From Pseudomonadota bacterium (lineage in GTDB: Bacteria > Bdellovibrionota_B > Oligoflexia > Oligoflexales > JAPPIL01), in contig JAPPIL010000108.1 of the NCBI GenBank assembly GCA_028877195.1, positions 1-6,172 on the forward strand: a stretch of DNA of 6,172 nucleotides. Reading direction: 5' to 3'. The position numbers were made by a program, and so were the translations under genes. Below, piece by piece: positions 1-4,911 of this stretch. Each line of letters opens with the position of its first letter. Positions within the stretch are counted from its first letter, which is position 1. The notes under the pieces were generated by a model. That model was not told where the DNA came from and made no database searches. It saw only the letters and a list, made by a program, of their open reading frames with translations.

Positions 1-76
1 GGCTTTGGGTGAAGCGCAACTCTGGGTCTTGTCCTAGATTTCCTAATAAATGCACACGGTTGTATGAAGCGGCCAT
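1..76 (-). CDS. ssb: Single-stranded DNA-binding protein, N-terminal fragment
   Basis: The minus strand from position 76 encodes 25 residues before the window edge. They begin MAASYNRVHLLGNLGQDPEL and continue RFTQS. This is the first beta strand of the bacterial SSB OB-fold; the family pattern is roughly M-x(3)-N-[RK]-V-x-L-[IL]-G-N-L-x-x-D-P-E-[LV]-R. SSB binds single-stranded DNA as a tetramer and protects it in replication, recombination and repair. The start is ATG at 76-74, preceded on the minus strand by GGAGGG (plus-strand 81-86) four bases upstream. The C-terminal acidic tail and most of the OB-fold lie outside the window, so completeness cannot be judged. The gene is divergent from the ankyrin-repeat gene across a 143-bp gap. 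In Escherichia coli ssb is divergent from uvrA, so this neighbour is different. The fragment is short, but the match is specific. Confidence 0.88.
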   Translation of the reverse strand, partial: MAASYNRVHLLGNLGQDPELRFTQS

Positions 77-109
77 TCGTCCCTCCGTTGAATAATATCT
101 GAACTCTCT

Positions 110-138
110 ACTAAAATATCATCAAACTGTCTACTCAA
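110..138 (-). promoter_or_regulatory. Candidate sigma-70 promoter for ssb
   Basis: Read on the minus strand, TTGAGT (plus 133-138) and TTTAGT (plus 110-115) are separated by 17 bp. Each matches the consensus hexamer at 4 of 6 positions. Transcription would start near position 103, about 27 bases before the ssb ATG. The -35 hexamer touches the palindrome at 139-150, so a protein bound there could affect this promoter. The call rests on consensus matching by eye only. A TATTAT (minus strand, plus 92-97) closer to the gene is an alternative -10 but lacks a good -35. Confidence 0.3.
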
Positions 139-150
139 TGTTCGCGAACA
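139..150. promoter_or_regulatory. Perfect 12-bp palindrome in the divergent ssb/ankyrin promoter region
   Basis: TGTTCGCGAACA is a perfect inverted repeat roughly midway between the two divergent start codons. It abuts the candidate ssb -35 and lies 14 bp before the candidate -35 of the ankyrin gene. Its size and place suit a dimeric repressor or activator. ssb is SOS-regulated in some bacteria, so LexA is a natural candidate. However, the half-site spacing (GTTC-N2-GAAC) is not that of the LexA boxes I know, such as CTGT-N8-ACAG or GAAC-N4-GTTC. The regulator is therefore unknown. Confidence 0.4.
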
Positions 151-164
151 CCTTGACCATAAGC

Positions 165-192
165 TTTACTTTGCTTTTGCCAGTGTTATAGA
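165..192 (+). promoter_or_regulatory. Candidate sigma-70 promoter for the ankyrin gene
   Basis: TTTACT (165-170) and TATAGA (187-192) are separated by 16 bp, each with 4 of 6 consensus matches. A start site near 199 would leave a leader of about 20 bases before the ATG at 220. The hexamers are weak and the call is tentative. Confidence 0.27.
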
Positions 193-219
193 GATACATG
201 GTTTGGAATGGAAGGATAG

Positions 220-1710
220 ATGAACAGATTATATCGCACCCAGTTAGTGGTTCTATTACTTATGCTCATCGCATTGCCAGCATCGGGTAATGCGCTCATC
301 AAAGCTGTGCAGACAGGCAGTCTAGTGGAGGTTAAGAAAGCCATCGCTACGATAGCAAACATCGATGCGGTTGATGACTTGAGCAATACTGCTCTCCATT
401 ACGCAGCGCTACTAGGGGATTCTGCGATCGTTGATTATCTTTTGGGAGCGGACGCAAATGCCCAGCGCCGCAATGGGCAAGACAAGTTGCCGTTCCAACT
501 GGCGACTGAAGAACAGAAAATGACTGTTGAACGCATCAAGACCATAGCACTGCTACTGTATGCTACCAAAGGCGCTGAAGGTCGCGATCAAAAAGGCTGG
601 ACTGCCCTGTATTGGGCGATACTTGCCAAAGATAGACCTTTGATTGATCGTTTCCTCGCTGCAGGTTCACCGCTCGTGCGCCACGCCGACTTAAGCCGTC
701 TTGATCGCCGCCAGCATGCGATAGAGATTGCCCTGCAAATCAAAGATCAGCAACTACAAGCGTATTTGATCAACAGATATTTGGCAGCCGAGGGAGAGAA
801 CGCCGTCAAGTCGGCGGTCAAATACAATCTCTACTCGCTGGTTGAAATCCTTATTGAGAGGGGGTTTTTAGAAAACGAAGAGTATATGCAACCCGACGAC
901 AGGGTTGCTTACGATGGCGTAAGTGCGGAGTATGGCTACTATACGCACGGTGATTATTACGGACATGAAGGGCATGGTCACTTATACAATGGTGATTATT
1001 ATGACAGTTCAAGCGTGATAAACCTCGCGATTAGAACTAAAAACCCTAGACTAGTGGCATTGCTGCTAGATAATGGTCTATCCCCAGATGGTGATGGGAG
1101 TGCTATTACACCGATTGAGGCTGCACTCAAGTTGGGTGTGAGTGGCACGCCAATCTTGAAGTTACTCGTTGCGTATGGTGCTAACATTGCGCAATCAACG
1201 CGGCAAGATTGGAATCGCATGATGTTAGCGGTTGCTGCCGAAGATTTGGAATTCCTTGATACGTTGATTGCCGAATTTTTCAAAATTAAAGGACACTCGT
1301 TAGATAAACTGTTTGAAATGATGCGTGATTGGTATGGGGAGGTGAAATTACAAAACATGCTCAAAGCTCTAATCAAGCATGGCTTAGACTTACAAGCACA
1401 TGCAGCACCCTTGCTACACAAGGCAATCGCCCATGATAATAAGATTTTGTTTGAGTGGTTGTTACAACAGGGACTAGATGTTGAAGCGCTAAACGACAAA
1501 GGCAACACCCCGTTGCTGGAGGCGGTAACCAGAGGGCATTTTCTGCATGTGGAACTCCTGTTGCAGTATGGTGCAAGCAGAGATGCCACGACCGCCGAAG
1601 GTATCACTGCCATCGGTCTGAATAAAATGAACATAGAACGGATGCAGGATTTTCATAACCCGCCCCACATAGAGAGACACACGAAGATACGTGAGCTGCT
1701 TGCTGATTAA
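220..1710 (+). CDS. Exported ankyrin-repeat protein
   Basis: This encodes 496 residues. Residues 1-25 form a Sec signal peptide: basic MNRLYR, then hydrophobic LVVLLLMLIALP, then ASGNA with likely cleavage after G23 or A25. The mature protein starts almost directly with ankyrin-type helices. Recognisable repeats lie at about 26-55, 56-87 (NTALHYAALLG), 126-158 (WTALYWAIL), 165-192, 194-216, 265-295, 297-328, 331-360, 376-394, 396-428 (PLLHKAIAHDN) and 429-461 (NTPLLEAVTRGH), with a capping tail to 496. Many are degenerate. Residues 221-265 interrupt the array with a Tyr/His/Gly/Asp-rich insert. Ankyrin arrays bind other proteins; there is no attached enzymatic domain, and the partner is unknown. 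The signal peptide implies the periplasm or secretion rather than the cytoplasm. An in-frame TAG lies directly before the ATG, so the start cannot be further upstream. AAGGA at 212-216 is the likely ribosome site, at unusually short spacing (3 bases). No convincing terminator follows. Confidence 0.9.
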   Translation: MNRLYRTQLVVLLLMLIALPASGNALIKAVQTGSLVEVKKAIATIANIDAVDDLSNTALHYAALLGDSAIVDYLLGADANAQRRNGQDKLPFQLATEEQKMTVERIKTIALLLYATKGAEGRDQKGWTALYWAILAKDRPLIDRFLAAGSPLVRHADLSRLDRRQHAIEIALQIKDQQLQAYLINRYLAAEGENAVKSAVKYNLYSLVEILIERGFLENEEYMQPDDRVAYDGVSAEYGYYTHGDYYGHEGHGHLYNGDYYDSSSVINLAIRTKNPRLVALLLDNGLSPDGDGSAITPIEAALKLGVSGTPILKLLVAYGANIAQSTRQDWNRMMLAVAAEDLEFLDTLIAEFFKIKGHSLDKLFEMMRDWYGEVKLQNMLKALIKHGLDLQAHAAPLLHKAIAHDNKILFEWLLQQGLDVEALNDKGNTPLLEAVTRGHFLHVELLLQYGASRDATTAEGITAIGLNKMNIERMQDFHNPPHIERHTKIRELLAD

Positions 1711-1727
1711 TTACGAGCTTTTATGAT
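1700..1727 (+). promoter_or_regulatory. Weak candidate promoter for the 1940-3458 unit
   Basis: TTGCTG (1700-1705) and TATGAT (1722-1727) are 16 bp apart. The -10 matches 5 of 6 consensus positions and the -35 only 3. It straddles the end of the ankyrin gene and would give an untranslated leader of about 200 bases ahead of the 139-aa gene. That leader would contain the inverted repeat at 1848-1899. Readthrough from the ankyrin gene is equally possible, because no terminator is visible between them. Confidence 0.22.
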
Positions 1728-1826
1728 AGATTAGGCAAGTGATGATCTGTGTGGTCGGATGAGAGTTAAGCAACAGCAACTAAATGTGTGGCAAGCGTTC
1801 TAGGAGGTGGGTTTGGGAGGAAATAT

Positions 1827-1949
1827 ATGAGTTTGAATAGGTCTACTGGTTCGTCATCCTTCCAAAAGCAAACAGTCTCTCTGAGCTGTCTGACGAACCT
1901 ACGTTCACTCACTCTCCACATACGCATAGGACATCAACCATGCATGTAA
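1827..1949 (+). CDS. Possible 40-aa leader ORF upstream of the 139-aa gene
   Basis: ATG at 1827 opens a 40-codon frame (starting MSLNRSTGSSSFQKQ) that ends TAA at 1947-1949. It overlaps the first 10 bases of the gene at 1940 in a different frame. GGGAGG at 1815-1820 lies six bases before the ATG, a better ribosome site than most genes here have. A second perfect SD-like run, AGGAGGTG, is at 1802-1809. The peptide resembles nothing I know, is Ser/Leu/Arg-rich, and has no signal or membrane segment. It spans the inverted repeat at 1848-1899. It could be a regulatory leader peptide coupling translation to the next gene, or a chance frame. A 53-codon frame on the opposite strand (1927 to 1766) competes for the same DNA. 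Confidence 0.25.
   Translation: MSLNRSTGSSSFQKQTVSLSCLTNLRSLTLHIRIGHQPCM
1848..1899 (+). promoter_or_regulatory. Predicted structured RNA leader (nested inverted repeats)
   Basis: GGTTCGTCA (1848-1856) is exactly complementary to TGACGAACC (1891-1899). This gives a 9-bp outer stem closing a 34-base loop. Inside it, ACAG (1872-1875) plus CTC (1877-1879) pair with GAG (1883-1885) plus CTGT (1886-1889), leaving one bulged T and a TCT loop. The left side between the stems is unpaired (1857-1871). No T-run follows, so this is not an intrinsic terminator. It ends 40 bases before the ATG at 1940. It could be a cis-acting leader element, a protein-binding site, or simply a DNA operator pair. Confidence 0.35.
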
Positions 1950-2359
1950 CTTGGCGACGACCTGACGGCTTCCACAACTCAACCCCTTCGGACTTTAGAG
2001 TTTTGAACGTTGATGACAGCACCAATATCTGGGTGCATCGTGTGGAGTGCGACTACTATCCCTTTCAGATTTCAGGTGGTTGGCAAGAAGAAGAGGCGAC
2101 GAGGCGCTTGAATCAATTTGTCAACTTACTCGTTGCCAGCGACGATGCTTGGCTAGATTATATTTTGAAAGAATACGATAACTCGTTAGATAGTAGCGGC
2201 AAAGACTTTTATCAGGGTTTGATCGCTTGGTTTGGTGATTTGGCGATCAAAATCAAAGGCGATAAGTGGGAAGTTGAGATCGTTGGCAAGGTTATCGCTG
2301 CGATCAGCGTGCGCCTGACGACACTACAGGCAAACTTCACTCGTCGCATCAACCAATAA
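1940..2359 (+). CDS. Hypothetical 139-aa cytoplasmic protein upstream of prfB
   Basis: I do not recognise a family for this protein. It is 139 residues with no signal peptide or membrane segment. The N-terminal third is rich in aromatic and charged residues (MHVTWRRPDGFHNS, then WVHRVECDYYPFQISGGWQ). The rest looks helical, with EEEATRRLNQFVNLL and later alternating hydrophobic/charged segments around WFGDLAIKIKGDKWEVEIVG. One cysteine (C37) is present, so a structural zinc site is unlikely. The start is supported by AGGA at 1928-1931, eight bases before the ATG. The stop is 15 bp before prfB, which carries its own GAGG ribosome site, so the two are probably co-transcribed. Codon use and lack of internal stops look like a normal gene. 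A link to translation termination is suggested only by position. Confidence 0.75.
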   Translation: MHVTWRRPDGFHNSTPSDFRVLNVDDSTNIWVHRVECDYYPFQISGGWQEEEATRRLNQFVNLLVASDDAWLDYILKEYDNSLDSSGKDFYQGLIAWFGDLAIKIKGDKWEVEIVGKVIAAISVRLTTLQANFTRRINQ

Positions 2360-2374
2360 GACACGAGGCTGACA

Positions 2375-3458
2375 ATGGATCAGCATACACTTCTAACTGA
2401 ATTTGAAGCACTTAAAACAAAGTTTAGCAAGCTGCGGAGCTTTCTTTGACCTTGAAACCAAGAAGAACGAGCTTGCCGCCCTTGATGAGCAAATCGCAAC
2501 CGAATGGGACAACCCCAAGCATAGCGCCTCCCTTCTAAAGCAGAAGAAAGCTCTAGAAAATTTCTTAAGCAAAGTTGCAGCTATCCAAGCCCAGTATGAT
2601 GACCTTGAGACTGCTTGCGAGTTAGCGACTGAAGATGATGACTGCCTGCACGAAGCACAACAGTTGTTGCCGATGCTGTTGAAGAATCTCACCGACCTTG
2701 AGACAGAACTGCTGCTCGGTGGCAAGCTTGATGGCAATGACGCAATCGTTAGCATCAACGCAGGCGCTGGTGGCACCGAGTCGTGCGACTGGGCAGCGAT
2801 GCTACTGCGCATGTATCTGCGTTATGCCGAGCAAAAAAAATTCACGACGGAAATTTACGACCTCCTTGATGGTGATGAAGCAGGCATTAAGAACGCTACC
2901 TTTGAAGTAAAGGGTGAGTATGCTTATGGTTTGTTACGCACCGAGATCGGAGTGCATCGGTTGGTGCGAATCAGTCCGTTTGATTCTAACGCTCGTCGTC
3001 ATACGAGTTTTGCCTCGGTGTATGTATCGCCGATCGTTGATGAAGACATTGAGGTAGCAATCAACCCATCAGAACTGCGCATAGACACGTATCGGGCGAG
3101 TGGAGCAGGCGGGCAACATGTGAACAAGACTGACTCGGCGGTGCGGATAACGCATTTACCCACTAACACGGTGGTGCAGTGCCAAACCCAGCGTTCCCAA
3201 CATCAAAATAAAGAACATGCCCTACGGATTTTGCAGAGTAAACTCTATGAGTTGCGTTTAGCTGCAAAGCAGCAAGAGCTTAAGAAAGACGAAGCCCAGA
3301 AGCATGCCATCGCTTGGGGTAGTCAAATACGCAGTTATATTCTACACCCCTACAAACTGGTGAAGGATCATCGCTCAAATCTTGAGCATCACAATCCTGA
3401 TGCTGTGCTCGATGGTGAAATACAAGCATTTATCCAAGGGGCGTTGGGTCTGTTGTAG
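2375..3458 (+). CDS. prfB: Peptide chain release factor 2 (RF2), made by +1 programmed frameshift
   Basis: RF2 recognises UGA and UAA stop codons in the ribosomal A site and triggers release of the finished polypeptide. The start is ATG 2375 with GAGG at 2365-2368. Twenty-four codons run to TTT CTT at 2441-2446, then an in-frame TGA at 2447-2449. Skipping T2447 puts the ribosome in the +1 frame (GAC CTT GAA), which stays open to TAG at 3456-3458. The product is 360 residues, against 365 in E. coli. Visible signatures are the SPF stop-codon recognition tripeptide (residues 200-202, in VRISPFDSNARRHTSF) and the catalytic GGQ loop (245-247, in RASGAGGQHVNKTDSAVRIT). WGSQIRSYIL near the C-terminus is also typical. 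Position 241 before GGQ is Ala, as in most RF2, not the Thr of E. coli K-12. lysS, the common downstream partner, is absent. A conventional gene finder would start the gene at the TTG at 2403 and lose the N-terminus. Confidence 0.97.
2436..2450 (+). promoter_or_regulatory. prfB autoregulatory +1 frameshift site
   Basis: The layout GGAG (2436-2439), C TTT, CTT (2444-2446), TGA (2447-2449), C (2450) matches the conserved RF2 frameshift signal: an internal Shine-Dalgarno-like element just upstream of CUU UGA C. When RF2 is scarce, the ribosome pauses at UGA and tRNA-Leu slips from CUU to UUU, restoring the long frame. When RF2 is plentiful, termination gives a 24-residue peptide. In E. coli the internal SD is AGGGGG with three bases before CTT. 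Here it is the shorter GGAG with four, so stimulation may be somewhat weaker. Confidence 0.95.
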
Positions 3459-3553
3459 TTTTTTGTCTGCGCAGCATGCCTAGCGTTTATTCACATAAAA
3501 TTAAGAAATTTCACAAAACTACCGAAATAGGAGCTGGAATATCGGAGCATTGA

Positions 3554-4042
3554 GTGCGGATAATTTTTTCTATAGCAGTTGTTTTATTAGGCATTTCAAT
3601 ATCTTGTCGTTCTGATGTTCCTGACCTAGACGAAGAGAAGACAGCTCCGACCTGGCCTGAACCACCTACAAATCCAAGCAACCCACTTAATCCTCCACCT
3701 GACAATGGCGACAGCACAGGTGAAGAGGGCATTGATAATGAGGAGGAAGGCACAGGCAAGGACAAGAGCACAGACAACAGCAATCAGCATGGCGGTGGGC
3801 ATGGTAATAACGCCTGCGGCAATCCATGGGGAGAAAACACAGGCAACACAGGCGGAGGTGGTAGTAACAACAATGGTAGCAACACAGGCGGAGGTGGTAG
3901 TAACAACAATGGTAGCAACACAGGCGGAGGTGGTAGTAACAACAATGGCAGCAACACAGGCACAGGCTATGGTAATGGCAACGGTACTGGCTATGGTAAC
4001 GGCAACGGCACGGGCTATGATAACGGCAACGGTGGCTACTAG
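3554..4042 (+). CDS. Gly/Asn-rich repeat protein, predicted lipoprotein
   Basis: This encodes 162 residues of unknown function. Residues 1-17 form a hydrophobic export signal (MRIIFSIAVVLLGISIS) followed by C18. Ser at -1 fits a lipobox, but Ser at -3 is unusual, so lipidation is likely rather than certain. Residues 19-97 are low-complexity: an acidic, Pro-rich linker (about 20-70), then polar and Gly-rich sequence with a single internal Cys (C88). Residues 98-133 are three copies of NTGGGGSNNNGS. Residues 136-159 are three copies of GTGYGNGN-type octamers, and the protein ends GGY. This predicts a disordered, flexible surface or periplasmic tether. The GTG start directly follows an in-frame TGA and is preceded by GGAG (3544-3547) six bases upstream. 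A possible promoter is TTGTCT (3463-3468) with TTTATT (3486-3491), 17 bp apart. A 113-aa frame in another phase over the repeats is a shadow of the same repeats. Confidence 0.72.
   Translation: MRIIFSIAVVLLGISISCRSDVPDLDEEKTAPTWPEPPTNPSNPLNPPPDNGDSTGEEGIDNEEEGTGKDKSTDNSNQHGGGHGNNACGNPWGENTGNTGGGGSNNNGSNTGGGGSNNNGSNTGGGGSNNNGSNTGTGYGNGNGTGYGNGNGTGYDNGNGGY
3845..3952 (+). repeat. Three 36-bp direct tandem repeats
   Basis: Copies lie at 3845-3880, 3881-3916 and 3917-3952. Each encodes NTGGGGSNNNGS. Copies 1 and 2 are identical; copy 3 differs by one synonymous T-to-C change at 3949. Such identity implies recent duplication or ongoing homogenisation. A unit divisible by three means gain or loss of copies by slippage or recombination would change length without breaking the frame. 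Confidence 0.97.
3959..4030 (+). repeat. Three diverged 24-bp tandem repeats
   Basis: Copies lie at 3959-3982, 3983-4006 and 4007-4030. They encode GTGYGNGN twice and then GTGYDNGN. Differences are mostly in third codon positions (for example ACA/ACT/ACG and AAT/AAC), plus one Gly-to-Asp change. This array therefore looks older than the 36-bp array just before it, with amino-acid sequence kept while codons drifted. Confidence 0.92.
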
Positions 4043-4056
4043 GTAGCTTGCTTTTT
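4035..4056 (+). terminator. Possible intrinsic terminator overlapping the stop codon of the Gly-rich gene
   Basis: GCTAC (4035-4039) pairs with GTAGC (4043-4047), leaving TAG (4040-4042), the gene's stop codon, as the loop. A G-U pair (4034/4048) can extend the stem to six. TTGCTTTTT follows to 4056. The stem is short and the T-run is interrupted, so strength is doubtful, but its place just before a convergent gene fits. Confidence 0.4.
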
Positions 4057-4071
4057 CAAAAAATTATAAAA

Positions 4072-4749
4072 CTAAGATCCCGCACAAAACTTGCCTTCGG
4101 ACGGGTATTCTGCAGAAGTGTTTTTGGTAATCTCCCCTTCAGCACACAACTCATTGCCACTACCATCGGTATAAACAACTCGCCAAGGGATGACCAACTC
4201 AACAGAAAGTAGCCTGCGACCCTTTGCTAGTTCAGGGTCAACCTTAATATCTGCTTCCGAATATTCATGCGCTAAAAACTCAAAGTCAGCGCCTGCCTGC
4301 ACATTATCGCTTTTGCGGAAAATTACCTGTGGGTAAAAGCCCGAATCACGACGGTCAAGATAGACACTTACCCCTGCGTCCTCTGGCTCAATGTTTGAAT
4401 TACAAGTCTTGGTCGCCTGATCAAAATCACCGAACTCGCAATGCCGACCATAACTGGTTTTGACCAAGCATTTATCATTGACTGGGTTGTGGTAAGGCGC
4501 AAAGCCCGAAACGACACAGCCATGCACTTGACTAGCAGTATGAAAGATGCAACCAGAAGGTGCTCGCTTAATATCGATTGTTCCCTCACAGCTGTCATGC
4601 GTTACCCTAACTGCTGCGCAACTACCATCAATGACCGATTGCCCCTCTGGGCAAACCAAATTTGAATCAGGTGGCCGTGCCTGTTTACAGCTGATAGCCG
4701 TCAGCAATAGGCAAGCCAATCCTAGCAACGATATTTTCAATGCTCGCAA
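4072..4749 (-). CDS. Cysteine-rich predicted lipoprotein of unknown function
   Basis: This encodes 225 residues from TTG at 4749-4747. GAGGAG lies nine bases upstream on the minus strand, and the start gives a textbook signal: MRALK, then ISLLGLACLLLTAIS, then lipid-acceptor C21. The longer frame from ATG at 4800 has no ribosome site and would put 17 polar, partly acidic residues before the signal. After C21 the mature part has ten cysteines (33, 44, 54, 67, 78, 94, 104, 116, 202, 222), an even number suited to five disulfides in the periplasm or at the surface. Eight are clustered in 33-116, with a CPEGQSVIDGSC motif reminiscent of small EGF-like or Cys-knot modules. The region from about 125 to 200 looks like a beta-rich domain (VSVYLDRRDSGFYPQVIF, then VELVIPWRVVYTDGSG). 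I cannot name a family. It is convergent with the Gly-rich lipoprotein and divergent from rpoN. Confidence 0.78.
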   Translation of the reverse strand: MRALKISLLGLACLLLTAISCKQARPPDSNLVCPEGQSVIDGSCAAVRVTHDSCEGTIDIKRAPSGCIFHTASQVHGCVVSGFAPYHNPVNDKCLVKTSYGRHCEFGDFDQATKTCNSNIEPEDAGVSVYLDRRDSGFYPQVIFRKSDNVQAGADFEFLAHEYSEADIKVDPELAKGRRLLSVELVIPWRVVYTDGSGNELCAEGEITKNTSAEYPSEGKFCAGS

Positions 4750-4840
4750 GACAATGCTCTCCTCATATTTAATATCTTGCCACAGACTGCTTATCTCCAT
4801 CTACACGGACAACCCGCCGATCAATGGTGTGATAGCAATT

Positions 4841-4867
4841 TTGATGAATTTTTATTTTTCTTTTAAT
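4841..4867 (+). promoter_or_regulatory. Weak candidate promoter for rpoN in an AT-rich stretch
   Basis: TTGATG (4841-4846) and TTTAAT (4862-4867) are 15 bp apart, a short spacing. The -10 matches 5 of 6 positions. The surrounding 4838-4869 is almost entirely A and T, as is common around promoters. The start site would be about 40 bases before the rpoN TTG. This is tentative. Confidence 0.25.
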
Positions 4868-4911
4868 AAGATGGAAGCCTACCGATACATGCGTGATAGC
4901 TGGAGTTTGGT

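Noticed and set aside
2..37. Plus-strand frame ALGEAQLWVLS-stop, as a possible tail of an upstream gene
   Set aside because: The opposite strand encodes an unmistakable SSB N-terminus over the same bases.
138..191. 17-codon frame ATG 138 to TAG 191 in the ssb/ankyrin gap
   Set aside because: No ribosome site, and its ATG overlaps the palindrome, so it is most likely chance.
999..1680. Minus-strand open frames (999-1634, 1373-1576, 1489-1680) inside the ankyrin gene
   Set aside because: Cys/Ser-rich antisense shadows of a well-supported coding region, with no ribosome sites.
1766..1927. Minus-strand 53-codon frame (ATG 1927 to TAA 1766) with a fairly protein-like composition (SERRFVRQLRETV)
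   Set aside because: It has no ribosome site before either ATG (1927 or 1921), overlaps the plus-strand SD runs and hairpin, and is within chance length. Kept only as a rival to the 1827 frame.
2772..2787. TGGCACC-N4-CGTGC in prfB, resembling a sigma-54 promoter
   Set aside because: The GG to GC distance is 11 instead of 10 bases, the TTGC element is poor, and it lies inside a coding region.
3434..3464. CCAA/TTGG hairpin before a T-run at the prfB end, as a terminator
   Set aside because: The stem is only 4 bp and ends about 11 bases before the T-run. CTGCGCAG (3467-3474) lies after the T-run, so it does not help.
3705..4046. 113-codon plus-strand frame (VVVTTMVATQAE repeats) over the Gly-rich gene
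   Set aside because: Its repeats are just the 36-bp units read in another phase. It lacks a ribosome site and begins mid-gene.
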